NCBI RefSeq assembly: GCF_002909375.1 | Contig: NZ_PPXD01000026.1 | Location: forward strand, 248,001-312,000 | Direction: 5' to 3' | DNA length: 64,000 nt | DNA from: Cryobacterium zongtaii | Lineage (GTDB): Bacteria > Actinomycetota > Actinomycetes > Actinomycetales > Microbacteriaceae | Shown here: piece after piece, positions 25,682-34,134 of the stretch | How positions within the stretch are numbered: the stretch's first letter is position 1 | Layout of the letters: the number at the start of each line of letters is the position of its first letter | Program-made: the position numbers and the translations under genes | The notes under the pieces: generated by a model | What the model was told of the DNA's origin: nothing | Database searches by the model: none | The model's input: the letters and a program-made list of their open reading frames with translations, nothing else

Positions 25682-26578
25682 ATGACGCGATTCCTCGGGG
25701 TGGATCTGGCTTGGGCAGAAGGCACGGCCGCGAAACCGGCCAATGAGAGCGGGCTCGCCTGCATCGACGAGACCGGCCGGGTGATCGAGGCAGGGTGGGC
25801 CCGCGGCATCGACGAGGTCGTCGACTGGATCCAGCGGCTAGGCGAGCCGGGCGCGGTACTCGCCATCGACGCACCGCTCGTGGTGAACAACCCCACCGGA
25901 ATGCGGGAGTGCGAACGGGAAACCGGGTCTCGCTACGGTCGCTGGCACGTGGCGGCCAACGCCTCGAATCAGGCCCTGCCGCGTCTCGGCGGGGTCACCC
26001 TGCGCGGCCGGCTGGAGCAGCTCGGCTGGGCCTACACCGATGGCCTTGCCCCCGTCGGTGCACAGATGTGCAGTTTCCTGGAGTGCTACCCCTACACCAC
26101 CCTGGTTGGCGCGCCGGAGTTCGGCTACGACGACAAACGGCCCCGATACAAGCGGATGGGGTCTGCCCTCCCGATCCTCGAACGTCGCGCCGAGCGTGCT
26201 CTGGTCTGCGACGACCTCATCGAGCGGATGTGGCGACTGCACGCGGCCTCGCCGCCACTGGACCTGGCCACCCACGCGGCCTCCGACAGCCTGGTCACCG
26301 AGCCGACACCGTTGGCCGACGCCGCCTACAAGCACCGCGAGGATCTCATCGACGCGCTGCTCTGTGCCTGGACGGCGTCGCTCTGGCACCGCTACGGCAC
26401 CGCACGCAGCCAGGTCCTCGGTGCCGCTGACCCGCTGGTCGTGGACGGTCGCCGGGGCACCATCATCGCGCCGGCCCGTCTTGAGCAGCGCCGCGGCGAC
26501 GACCGTGTCCGGGCCGCCGCACTCGCTGCCGCCGCGTTCAGCGCACCGGCAGCCAGCGCCCCTTCACTCGTTCGGTGA
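25682..26578 (+). CDS. DUF429 family protein (RNase H-like fold)
   Basis: 298 residues. The N-terminal FLGVDLAWAEG and later VLAIDAPLVVNN give the two acidic strands of the DUF429 pattern, a family with a predicted RNase H-like nuclease fold. CSFLECYPYTTLVG and YKHREDLIDALLCAWTASLW follow as in other members. The conserved carboxylates are therefore kept (about residues 7, 60 and 225). Biological role not known. The 3' end overlaps the convergent small gene at 26538-26828 by 41 bp. Confidence 0.85.
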   Translation: MTRFLGVDLAWAEGTAAKPANESGLACIDETGRVIEAGWARGIDEVVDWIQRLGEPGAVLAIDAPLVVNNPTGMRECERETGSRYGRWHVAANASNQALPRLGGVTLRGRLEQLGWAYTDGLAPVGAQMCSFLECYPYTTLVGAPEFGYDDKRPRYKRMGSALPILERRAERALVCDDLIERMWRLHAASPPLDLATHAASDSLVTEPTPLADAAYKHREDLIDALLCAWTASLWHRYGTARSQVLGAADPLVVDGRRGTIIAPARLEQRRGDDRVRAAALAAAAFSAPAASAPSLVR

Positions 26579-26828
26579 CCAGCCAGCTCACCGGGGCGGC
26601 GACCTGCCCGGTCTTCGCAACGACGTGGTCGCCGATGGCCAATGCGGCGGTGCCGTCGTCGGCGGTGAAACGCACCGTGGCGCGGGCCGACCCGGCCACC
26701 ACGGCCAGGTCGGAGGCCTCCACGGTGGTGAGCTCCGCGGCGGCGCCGGCGGCGGCGGGCAGTACGGCCTCCGGTCGCACCCCAGGCTGCAGGGCGCCGA
26801 TAGACATGATCACGCGGTAGGACGGCAT
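26538..26828 (-). CDS. Conserved-looking small hypothetical protein
   Basis: 96 residues, MPSYRVIMSIGALQPGVRPE to WLVTERVKGRWLPVR. No known motif is recognised. The protein alternates hydrophobic and polar residues and reads like a small beta-rich domain (VRFTADDGTAALAIGDHVVAKTG). It starts at an ATG at 26828 and overlaps the DUF429 gene tail-to-tail by 41 bp. The VOC-family gene lies 19 bp upstream on the same strand, so the pair may be one transcript. Support for it being a gene is its position, sensible composition and lack of a better alternative on either strand between 26579 and 26828. Confidence 0.6.
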   Translation of the reverse strand: MPSYRVIMSIGALQPGVRPEAVLPAAAGAAAELTTVEASDLAVVAGSARATVRFTADDGTAALAIGDHVVAKTGQVAAPVSWLVTERVKGRWLPVR

Positions 26829-26847
26829 TGCCCCAGAGTACGGGGCC

Positions 26848-27219
26848 TCACTCAGGCGGCGGCAGCTGCTGCAACGACCAGGTGTTGCCGTCGGGGTCGG
26901 AAAAGTACACGAATCGACCCCAGTCCTGCTCGTCCACCTCGCTGGCCTCCACGCCCGCGGCCACCAGCTGGGCCCTCGCGGCATCCGCGTCGGCGACGAC
27001 CATCTGCACGCCCCGCTGCGAGCCGGGCGGCATATCGGTCATGCCCTCGCCGAGCACGATCGAGCACGCGGATCCCGGCGGGGTCAGTTGCACGAACCGC
27101 ATGGCCTCGTTGACCCTCTGGTCGTAGTCGGCGTTGAAGCCGACCTGGTCGACGTAGAACGCCTTGGCCCTGTCGACGTCGGTGACCGGGATACTGACGA
27201 GTTCGATCTTCATGTCCAT
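26848..27219 (-). CDS. VOC (glyoxalase/bleomycin resistance fold) protein
   Basis: 123 residues forming one vicinal-oxygen-chelate domain: IELVSIPVTDVDRAKAFYVDQVGF at the start, then RFVQLTPPGSACSIVLG and the closing RFVYFSDPDGNTWSLQQL. The usual metal-ligand positions of glyoxalase I are not clearly all present, so activity is uncertain. ATG at 27219 has GGAGG 6 bp upstream. VOC proteins of this short type can be dioxygenases, isomerases or resistance proteins; nothing here decides. Confidence 0.88.
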   Translation of the reverse strand: MDMKIELVSIPVTDVDRAKAFYVDQVGFNADYDQRVNEAMRFVQLTPPGSACSIVLGEGMTDMPPGSQRGVQMVVADADAARAQLVAAGVEASEVDEQDWGRFVYFSDPDGNTWSLQQLPPPE

Positions 27220-27288
27220 GGCGAACCTCCGGTTATGGGCTGAGTGTCACTCGAACGGCGCCAGCCTACGACGGAGCGGGTGCTGCCG

Positions 27289-28398
27289 CTAGAAGCGGAT
27301 GTCGCGGCGCGACCGGGTGACCTCGGCCAGCACGTCGGGCAGCACCTGCACCCCGGTGCCCGGGCCGGTCGGCACCCGCAGGTGCCCGTCCTCGAGTACG
27401 AACGGGGCGGTGAGGTCCTGGGCGTAGTAGCGGTCAGAGGCCGAGGTGTCCCCCGGCAGCACGAAGTTGGGCAGGCCGGCGAGGGCCACATTGGCGGCCC
27501 GGCCGATGCCCGTCTCGAGCATCCCGCCGCACCAGACCGGCACCCCGTGCGCGGCGGCGACGTCGTGGATGCGGCGGGCCTCGAGGTAGCCGCCCACCCG
27601 CGACGGTTTGACGTTGATGATGCTGCACGCGCCAAGGCTGATCGCCGCGGCGGCGTCCTGCGCCGACTCGATCGACTCGTCCAAGCACACCGCGGTGCCA
27701 ATCAGCCGGGCCAGCGCCGCGTGCCCGAGCAGGTCCCGCTCGCCCAGCGGCTGCTCGATCAGGAGCAGGTCGAACGGGTCGAGCCGGGCGAGGTGCCGGG
27801 CATCCGCCAGCGTGTATGCGGTGTTCGCATCGACCTGCAGCAGCAGGTCGGGGCCGAACCTCTCGCGAACGGCACGCACCGGGGCGAGGTCCCAGCCCGG
27901 TTCGATCTTGAGCTTGATACGCAGGTAGCCCTGGGCGAGGTAGCCGGCCACGGCCTCGAGCAGCTCGTCGACGGTGTCCATGATGCCCACCGAGACGCCG
28001 GCCGGCACTGTGTCGTGCACGGCGCCGAGGTAGCCGCCGAAGGATTGGCCGCTCTGGCGCAGCTGGGCGTCGAGGATTGCCGCCTCCAACACGGCCTTAG
28101 ACATCTGGTGGCCCTTGACCGGGGCGAGGGCGGAGCCCACTCGCTCGGCGGTGAGGTCGTCGCCGAGGGCCTGCAGCCGCGGGATGAGGTGGTCGCGGAT
28201 CACCAGGTCGCTGGCATCGATGAACTCCGAGCTGTACAGCGGCCGCACCTCGGCGGCGCACTCCGCCCAGCCCTCGGCGTGGGCGGTCGACACGTGCACC
28301 AGGGTGATTTCCCGTTCGGTGATGGTGCCGAACGAGGTGCGGAACGGCCGCACCAGCGGCAGGCTCACCCGGCGCAGCTCGATATTCTCGATTCTCAT
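27289..28398 (-). CDS. menC: o-Succinylbenzoate synthase / N-acylamino acid racemase family enzyme
   Basis: 369-residue enolase-superfamily enzyme. The capping domain starts MRIENIELRRVSLPLVRPFRTSFG. In the barrel the catalytic KxK is in LRIKLKIEPGW (about residue 165), metal ligands are Asp in LQVDANTAYT, Glu in LLIEQPL and Asp in VCLDESI, and the second catalytic Lys is in IINVKPSRVGG (about 263). The sequence fits the MenC subgroup that also racemises N-succinyl amino acids. No other menaquinone gene is nearby, so either activity is possible. ATG at 28398 was chosen because translation upstream is not family-like. Confidence 0.85.
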   Translation of the reverse strand: MRIENIELRRVSLPLVRPFRTSFGTITEREITLVHVSTAHAEGWAECAAEVRPLYSSEFIDASDLVIRDHLIPRLQALGDDLTAERVGSALAPVKGHQMSKAVLEAAILDAQLRQSGQSFGGYLGAVHDTVPAGVSVGIMDTVDELLEAVAGYLAQGYLRIKLKIEPGWDLAPVRAVRERFGPDLLLQVDANTAYTLADARHLARLDPFDLLLIEQPLGERDLLGHAALARLIGTAVCLDESIESAQDAAAAISLGACSIINVKPSRVGGYLEARRIHDVAAAHGVPVWCGGMLETGIGRAANVALAGLPNFVLPGDTSASDRYYAQDLTAPFVLEDGHLRVPTGPGTGVQVLPDVLAEVTRSRRDIRF

Positions 28399-28492
28399 GC
28401 GCCGGCGCTCTTCATGAACGGAGTCTAGCCACACCGGATTTCGGGGCGCATGCCCAGCCATCCGCACGGGATCGTCGATTAGGGTTCGAAGA

Positions 28493-29398
28493 ATGAGCAG
28501 CCTCGTGGATGGATTCGTGAGCAGTTGGCGTTCGCACCTGCTTGTCACCCTCTCGGGCAACGACGAGGGTCGGCCGGCCTGGGTCGGCACCATGGAGCTG
28601 GGCGACGACGCCGGCTTCTTCGGGCCGGGTTCGGCGTCCTGGGCGGTGCACGGCGGCATGGCCACCATGGTCGCGGGCATCCGGGCGCTGCTCATGCAGA
28701 CCCTGCACCCTGGCGCGATGGCCGGCGTGCACGACTGGTCCAGGTACCGGGAGGATCCGCTCGGCCGGCTCAGCGGCACCATCCAGTGGCTGGTCACGGT
28801 GACGTTCGCCGCCACGGAACAGGCCGAGCGTGAGTCGGGCCGGGTGGGCCGGTTCCACGAGCGGGTCGTGGGTAGCTACGTCGACGCGCAGGGTGTTCAG
28901 CGGCCCTACTCTGCCGGCGACCCCGAGCTGCTGTCCTGGGTGCACGTGGTGTTCACGGATGCCTTCCTGGCCAGCCACAGGCTCTGGGGCGGCCCGATCC
29001 CCGGCGGCGCCGACAGGTACGTGCGGGAGTGGGCCAAGGCCGGCGAACTCGTCGGCGTGCAGGACCCGCCCCGGTCGGACGCCGAGCTCGCTTCGCAACT
29101 GCGGGCGTTTTCCGACGCGGGTGTGCTGATGGGCGGCGACCGGGTCGCGGAGGCCGTGCGGTTCATCAGGCACCCGCCGCTCCGGCGCGGCATGCTGCCG
29201 TTCTACCGCATCATGTTCGCCGGCGCCGTGGCATCGATCCCGGTCGAATACCGACGGATGCTGGGCCTTCGCCGCAGCCCCCTACCCGTGGTCTGGGCCA
29301 CCGGCGCTGTGCTCGGCCTGGTGCGGCTGCTGCTCGGCGCCTCCTCCACCTCGGAGGACGCGGCCCGGGCCCGTATCGCCCGCCTCGCCGTGTCCTAG
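28493..29398 (+). CDS. MpaB-like oxygenase (DUF2236)
   Basis: 301 residues of the family that includes latex-clearing protein Lcp and fungal MpaB. Visible features are MLMQTLHP-like text RALLMQTLHPGAMAGVHDWSRYREDPLGRL (about residues 62-92), then WLVTVTFAATEQAERE, where His and Arg residues of the family heme site reside, and a hydrophobic C-terminal segment VVWATGAVLGLVRLLLGAS. Family members are b-type heme oxygenases or uncharacterised. The stop overlaps that of the convergent membrane protein gene by 4 bp. Confidence 0.85.
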   Translation: MSSLVDGFVSSWRSHLLVTLSGNDEGRPAWVGTMELGDDAGFFGPGSASWAVHGGMATMVAGIRALLMQTLHPGAMAGVHDWSRYREDPLGRLSGTIQWLVTVTFAATEQAERESGRVGRFHERVVGSYVDAQGVQRPYSAGDPELLSWVHVVFTDAFLASHRLWGGPIPGGADRYVREWAKAGELVGVQDPPRSDAELASQLRAFSDAGVLMGGDRVAEAVRFIRHPPLRRGMLPFYRIMFAGAVASIPVEYRRMLGLRRSPLPVVWATGAVLGLVRLLLGASSTSEDAARARIARLAVS

Positions 29399-30399
29399 CC
29401 GCGCGCCCGGCGGGACTCTCTGAGGAGGGTGCGGGTGATGGCTCCGAAGGTGACGGCGACCAGCGCCGCCGCGATGGCCAGGACCAGCGCACTCGGCTGC
29501 ACGATCGACTGGCCGGCGAGGGCCTGGCCGGTCACCAGGGCCAGCACGCCCAGGTAGAGGCCGACCAGGGCGCGCAGAATGCCGCGGCGCGCGAGCGGAC
29601 GGGCGAGGGCGGGCATCCGTCGGGCGAGGGCTTCGAGCAGCAGGGCCGCCAGCGGTAGCACCTGCAGGGCGTGCATACCCACGAAGTGCGGGATGCGCAG
29701 GTCGCCGGCCACGGTGCTCCAGCCCAGCAACGGCAGGCTCGGACCGCCGTCGGCGACTCCGACGGTGTGCGCGCCCACGATGCCCTGATAGTCGTCGAGC
29801 TGGGCCGCGGTGGGTCCGGTCATCAGGAACGCCAGGCCCATGCCAACCAGGGCGATGAGCAACCCGGAGCGGATCGCGAGGGCCCGGCCCGGGTCGCCGA
29901 GGTCGGCGCGGAGCAACAGGATGGCGATGGGCACGGCAGCGACCCAGACCGTGACGATGGATGCCGCCATGACCGACCAGAGGGCAGCGTGGAACCCCGT
30001 CGACACGTTGAAGTGACTGGTCAGGCCGGCCGCGGCCGCTCCCACGATGATCACCATCTCCACGACCAGGAACACGGCCGCGACGGTGCCGGCCCACCAG
30101 GCCAGCCGACGAGACCGAGCCTTAGCCGCTGGCAACAGCCCGATCAGCCAGGACAGGGTCACGGCGTAGACGCCCACCGAGATGGCGAACTTGAGCGGCT
30201 TGGCCCAGAGGGGCGCCCCGGTGACGGTGCGGGGATCGACAGCGAGGCCCACCAGAGCGCCGGCGGTGACCACGGCCATCGCGAGAGCGAGCCAGAGCAG
30301 CGGTCGGTGCCACCTGATGGTGGGCGGGGCGCCGGACGCGGGGCCGGTGAGCAGGGTGCTGCGAAACGCGGTTCTGGTTCCGGTGCGAGTACTGGCCAT
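29395..30399 (-). CDS. Polytopic membrane protein of unknown function
   Basis: 334 residues with eight or nine hydrophobic segments, beginning LLWLALAMAVVTAGALVGLAV. Polar motifs kept between helices include LWAKPLKFAISVGVYA (loop after helix 1), SHFNVSTGFHAALWSVMA and IPHFVGMHALQVLPLAALLLEA. The two histidine-containing segments could bind heme or metal, which is speculation. It lies 30 bp downstream of the MerR gene on the same strand, so it may be that regulator's target. Not recognised as a named family. Confidence 0.8.
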   Translation of the reverse strand: MASTRTGTRTAFRSTLLTGPASGAPPTIRWHRPLLWLALAMAVVTAGALVGLAVDPRTVTGAPLWAKPLKFAISVGVYAVTLSWLIGLLPAAKARSRRLAWWAGTVAAVFLVVEMVIIVGAAAAGLTSHFNVSTGFHAALWSVMAASIVTVWVAAVPIAILLLRADLGDPGRALAIRSGLLIALVGMGLAFLMTGPTAAQLDDYQGIVGAHTVGVADGGPSLPLLGWSTVAGDLRIPHFVGMHALQVLPLAALLLEALARRMPALARPLARRGILRALVGLYLGVLALVTGQALAGQSIVQPSALVLAIAAALVAVTFGAITRTLLRESRRARG

Positions 30400-30429
30400 G
30401 ATGACGGACTCCTGACGGGATGGGGGGAC

Positions 30430-31053
30430 TTACGGGTTGGGCGGTGCTGGATACCGGCGGGCGGAGACGTGCTCCTGCGCCGCTCGGCGGAGGGCGGCAA
30501 AGAGGGCATCGCCGAGCACTGTGCCCACGACCACCATCTCCGTCTTGGATTCGCGGTCGGTGCGGGCGTCGATCTCGTCGAGGTCGGCCTCGGCCACGGC
30601 GAGCGCCGCGGCCGCGTAGCCGGGCACCCAACCGCTGAGGTCGGGTTGGCCGAGCTCGGCGAAGGTCTGCAGTACCCGGGCCGCGGCCAGGCGGCCGGGA
30701 TTGTCCGGCGATACGTGCCATCCGCTCAGCACCGCATCGACCTGGGCCACGGCCTCGGGCGACAGGGCCGCACCGTCGATCTGGGGCGAGACCGTGCGCT
30801 GGGCGATGTCGAATGTGTGGGACAGGCCCAGGTCCGAGTCGATGGCATCGATCACCTGGTGGGCGGCGGCGATGCTGAGTCCGCCCACCTCCAGCAGGCC
30901 ACGGATGACGCGCAGCCGGCGCAGGTGCTCCGGCCCGTACAACGACTGGTTCGGACCCTGCCGCTCCCCCGCCGGCAGCAGGCCCTCCCGCAGGTAGTAC
31001 TTGATCGTCGCCACCGGGATCCCACTGGTCGTGCTCAGCTGCGCCATCCTCAT
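30430..31053 (-). CDS. MerR-family transcriptional regulator
   Basis: 207 residues. The N-terminal winged helix reads MAQLSTTSGIPVATIKYYLREGLLPAGERQGPNQSLYGPEHLRRLRVIRGLLEVGGLS, a standard MerR DNA-binding domain. The C-terminal 130 residues have no cysteine pattern for metal sensing, so an organic ligand or other signal is more likely. Directly upstream is a promoter with an 18 bp spacer containing the dyad CTATCGGATAG, fitting MerR-type autoregulation. The membrane protein gene 30 bp downstream is probably in the same operon, and the SulP gene diverges. Confidence 0.92.
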   Translation of the reverse strand: MRMAQLSTTSGIPVATIKYYLREGLLPAGERQGPNQSLYGPEHLRRLRVIRGLLEVGGLSIAAAHQVIDAIDSDLGLSHTFDIAQRTVSPQIDGAALSPEAVAQVDAVLSGWHVSPDNPGRLAAARVLQTFAELGQPDLSGWVPGYAAAALAVAEADLDEIDARTDRESKTEMVVVGTVLGDALFAALRRAAQEHVSARRYPAPPNP

Positions 31054-31056
31054 GCA

Positions 31057-31089
31057 GATAGTTTAGCTATCGGATAGTGACACTGTCTA
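31057..31089 (-). promoter_or_regulatory. MerR promoter and operator dyad
   Basis: Reading the minus strand, TAGACA (31084-31089) and TAAACT (31060-31065) are separated by 18 bp. The spacer holds the palindrome CTATCGGATAG (31067-31077), and a second dyad GATAG-N5-CTATC spans 31057-31071. The -10 box ends 6 bp before the ATG at 31053, so the mRNA would be nearly leaderless. A dyad in a long spacer is the usual MerR operator arrangement. Confidence 0.6.
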
Positions 31090-31105
31090 TACCCGGGAGC
31101 TGCGG

Positions 31106-31139
31106 CGCGATCACAGTTACACCGCGATTACAGTTGCAC
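31106..31139 (+). repeat. 17-bp direct repeat before the SulP start
   Basis: CGCGATCACAGTTACAC (31106-31122) is followed head to tail by CGCGATTACAGTTGCAC (31123-31139), 15 of 17 bases the same. The second copy ends 1 bp before the GTG at 31141, leaving no ribosome site. It may be a regulator site overlapping the promoter of a leaderless SulP transcript. Confidence 0.7.
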
Positions 31140-31140
31140 A

Positions 31141-32625
31141 GTGTCCCAACGCCCCGCCATCCCCATCCCGCCGACCGTGCGCGCCACCCTACGTCGGCCG
31201 AAGGCCCTCAGCGTCGAGGTGCTCGCCGGTGTGGTCACCACCCTGGCGCTGATCCCCGAGGTGATCTCGTTCTCGATCATCGCCGGTGTCGACCCGAAGG
31301 TGAGCCTGATCGCCTCCGTGGTTCTGGCCATCTCGATGTCGTTCCTCGGCGGCCGCTCCGCCATGATCACCGCAGCCGCGGGCGCCGTGGCCCTGGTGGT
31401 GGCGCCGCTCGTGAAGGACCACGGGGTGGAATACCTGCTGCCCGCGGTGTTGTTGGCCGGGATCGTGCAGATCCTCTTCGGTGTCACGGGCCTGGCCCGG
31501 CTGATGCGGTTCATCCCGCGGTCGGTGATGATCGGCTTCGTCAACGCGCTGGGCATCCTGATCTTCGTCGCCCAGGTGCCGCACCTTCTGGATGTTCCGT
31601 GGCTGGTCTACCCGCTTTTCGCCCTAACTATCCTCATCGTGCTCGGGCTGCCCCGATTCACCAGGGTGGTGCCCGCCCCGCTGGTGGCCATCGTGGTGGT
31701 CACCGCGATCGCCATGACCTGGCACCTGGCCGTGCCCACCGTCGGCGACCAGGGCGACGTGTCCGGCGGCCTGCCCGGCATCACCCCGCTGCTCGTACCG
31801 CTGAACCTGGAGACCCTGCAGATCATCTGGCCCACCGCGCTGAGCGTGGCCTTCGTGGGGCTCGTGGAGACCCTGCTCACCGCCAAGCTCGTCGACGACA
31901 TCACCGACACCCGCTCCCCCAAGGGCCGCGAGGCGTGGGCGCTGGGGATCGCGAACATGCTCGCGGGCCTCTACGGCGGCATCGCCGGCTGCGCGATGAT
32001 CGGCCAGACCGTCGTGAACGTGAAGCTCGGCCGGGCCCGCACCCGCATCTCCACCTTCGTGGCCGGGGCCTTCCTGCTGTTGCTGGTCACCGCGCTCAGC
32101 GGCCTGATGGAGCAGATCCCCATGGTGGCCCTGGCCGCCGTGATGATGGTCGTGGCCATCACCACCGTCAACTGGCACAGTGTGCGTCCGGGCACGCTGC
32201 GCCGGATGCCCGTGCCCGAGACCGTCGTGATGCTCACCACGGTCGCCGTGGTCGTGGCCACCCACAACCTGGCCATTGGCATCGGCGCCGGCGTCGTGCT
32301 GGCCATGGTGCTGTTCGCGCGGCGGGTGGCGCACGTGGTGCGTGTGGACCGGGTACTCGCCGACGACGGCCAGTCGGTGCGCTACGCGGTGAGCGGACCG
32401 CTGTTCTTCGGCAGCAGCAACGACCTCGTCGAGCAGTTCTCCTACGGGGTCGACCCCGCCGTCATCGACGTGGACCTGTCCCAAGCGCAGATCTGGGATG
32501 CGTCCACCGTCGCGGTGCTCGACTCCGTCGAAACGAAGTACCGCCAGCACGGCGCCACGGTCACCTTCCACGGCCTGGACGAGCGTAGCCGGGCCATGCA
32601 CGGGCGACTCACCGGGCAGTTGTAG
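31141..32625 (+). CDS. SulP-family anion transporter with STAS domain
   Basis: 494 residues. About eleven membrane segments cover residues 25-395, starting VLAGVVTTLALIPEVISFSIIAGVDP, the SLC26/SulP signature region, with FIPRSVMIGFVNALGILIF and GGIAGCAMIGQTVVNVKLGRARTRIST further on. A short cytoplasmic STAS domain (about 405-494) ends the protein (VIDVDLSQAQIWDASTVAVLD). Substrate may be sulfate, bicarbonate or dicarboxylates. No carbonic anhydrase or sulfate gene is adjacent. GTG start at 31141 abuts the 17-bp direct repeat. Transcription is divergent from the MerR gene. Confidence 0.9.
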   Translation: MSQRPAIPIPPTVRATLRRPKALSVEVLAGVVTTLALIPEVISFSIIAGVDPKVSLIASVVLAISMSFLGGRSAMITAAAGAVALVVAPLVKDHGVEYLLPAVLLAGIVQILFGVTGLARLMRFIPRSVMIGFVNALGILIFVAQVPHLLDVPWLVYPLFALTILIVLGLPRFTRVVPAPLVAIVVVTAIAMTWHLAVPTVGDQGDVSGGLPGITPLLVPLNLETLQIIWPTALSVAFVGLVETLLTAKLVDDITDTRSPKGREAWALGIANMLAGLYGGIAGCAMIGQTVVNVKLGRARTRISTFVAGAFLLLLVTALSGLMEQIPMVALAAVMMVVAITTVNWHSVRPGTLRRMPVPETVVMLTTVAVVVATHNLAIGIGAGVVLAMVLFARRVAHVVRVDRVLADDGQSVRYAVSGPLFFGSSNDLVEQFSYGVDPAVIDVDLSQAQIWDASTVAVLDSVETKYRQHGATVTFHGLDERSRAMHGRLTGQL

Positions 32626-32663
32626 CCCGGCCAGGGTGCCGCCACCCGCTCGTGGCATGTGAC

Positions 32664-32772
32664 GTGCGCGGCGGCACGTGTTGTGCGTCGCGGCACACGT
32701 TGTGCGCGGCGGCACATGTTCTAGCGCGTGCCGCCGGAACTAAGGTGTGCCGCGGGAGCCAACGCGTGCCGC
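32664..32772. repeat. Six-unit 19-bp phased repeat array with orientation switch
   Basis: Three 19-bp units (32664-32682, 32683-32701, 32702-32720) share GTGCG-N-N-GCGGCAC-N-N-GTT. Their cores GCGGCAC start at 32671, 32690 and 32709. The inverse core GTGCCGC then starts at 32728, 32747 and 32766. All six are spaced exactly 19 bp, and the orientation flips after the third. The array lies between the convergent stops of the SulP and aminopeptidase genes. The two halves could fold into a large stem, so a bidirectional terminator or a repeat-family insertion are both possible. Confidence 0.8.
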
Positions 32773-32781
32773 GAGCCGCCC

Positions 32782-34059
32782 CTACGCCCCGGCGAAGAAC
32801 GCGCCGATCGCGGCGGACAGCGAGAACGGGTCGTTCACATGGGCAAGCTCCCGCGCGGAGTGCATCGACAGCAGCGGGATGCCCACATCCACGGTGCGGA
32901 TGCCCAGCCGGGTGGCCGTGAGCGGCCCGATCGTAGAGCCGCAGGGCACCGTGTTGTTCGACACGAACTCCTGAAACGGCACGCCGGCGGCGGCACTGCA
33001 GCGCGCCCACAGGGCCGCACCGGCCGCATCCGTCGCGTAGCGCTGGTTACCGTTGATCTTGAGCAGCGGGCCCCGGCCGGCCAACGGCACGTTGGCCGGG
33101 TCGTGCCGCTCCGGGTAGTTCGGGTGCACGGAATGGCCGGCGTCGGCCGAGACGCACCAGGAGTCGGCGTAGGCGCGCTTCCGCTCCGACATCGTGGCAC
33201 CGAGGTCATCGCCGATGCGGCTGAGGATGTCGTCGAGCATCGGCCCGCTCGCCCCCGACCTGGACTGCGACCCCAGCTCCTCGTGGTCGAACGCGGCGAG
33301 CACGTTGATGGTCTCCTCGCTGCCCGAGGACCGGATCAGCGCCACCAGGCCGGCGTGCACCGAGGAAAGGTTGTCCATCCGGCCCGCGGCGAAGAGCTCG
33401 TTGTGCAGGCCGAACCGGGCCGGCGGGTTGGTGTCGGCGGTGAGGATGTCGTAGCCGGCGACGTCCTCAGGCGCCACCCCGGCGAGCGCGGCCAGATGCC
33501 CGACCAGGTCGGCCTGGCGGAGGTCGCCCACCCCGAACACCGGGTTGAGGTGCCGCTGCCGGTCGAGGCTGAGCGCCTCGTTGGCGGTGCGGTCCAGGTG
33601 CACGGCCAGCTGCGGGATGCGCAGGAACGGGCCGGTGCGCACCAGGTGGGCCACCCCGTCGGTGCTGACCAGCCGGCCGGCGAGCTCGAGCTCACGGTCG
33701 AGCCAGGAGTTGGCCAGCGGACCGCCGTACACCTCGACGCCGGCCTGCAGCCAGCCGTAGGACCCGGTGGTGGGCTTGGGCTTGAGCTTGAAGCCCGGTG
33801 AGTCGGTGTGCGACCCGAGGATCCGGAACGGAGTGGTCGGCGTGGCCCCGGCCGGTTGCACCCACGCGACGATGGCGCCGTCCCGCACGACGTAGAAGCG
33901 GCCGGCGCTCGTGCCGGCCGTCCAGTCATCCGCCTCGTCGCGGCGCTCGAATCCGGCGTCGTCGAGCCGCCGGGCGGCCTCGGCTGCCGCGTGGTACGAC
34001 GACGGCGACGCGGTGATGAAGCTGGCGAAGTCGTCGATGTATGCCGAGAGTGAAGTCAT
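32782..34059 (-). CDS. apeB: M18 family aminopeptidase
   Basis: 425-residue zinc aminopeptidase that removes N-terminal, mainly acidic or hydrophobic, residues. Metal and catalytic motifs of M18: His in ILGSHTDSPGFKLKP (about 80), Asp in GRMDNLSSV (about 225), Glu pair in FDHEELGSQSRSGA (about 260), Asp in SADAGHSVHPNYPERHD, and the C-terminal His in LLSMHSARELAHVNDP (about 400). ATG at 34059 gives the family-typical beginning SLSAYIDDFASFITASPSSYHAA. The protein is cytoplasmic, with no signal peptide. It diverges from the GH65 gene. Confidence 0.93.
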   Translation of the reverse strand: MTSLSAYIDDFASFITASPSSYHAAAEAARRLDDAGFERRDEADDWTAGTSAGRFYVVRDGAIVAWVQPAGATPTTPFRILGSHTDSPGFKLKPKPTTGSYGWLQAGVEVYGGPLANSWLDRELELAGRLVSTDGVAHLVRTGPFLRIPQLAVHLDRTANEALSLDRQRHLNPVFGVGDLRQADLVGHLAALAGVAPEDVAGYDILTADTNPPARFGLHNELFAAGRMDNLSSVHAGLVALIRSSGSEETINVLAAFDHEELGSQSRSGASGPMLDDILSRIGDDLGATMSERKRAYADSWCVSADAGHSVHPNYPERHDPANVPLAGRGPLLKINGNQRYATDAAGAALWARCSAAAGVPFQEFVSNNTVPCGSTIGPLTATRLGIRTVDVGIPLLSMHSARELAHVNDPFSLSAAIGAFFAGA

Positions 34060-34134
34060 GACTCCATCCAACCACCCGCACCTCGACAAGCGCGGCCAGC
34101 GGTGCGACTCTCGGGACCAGACGAGGAGGCCACC

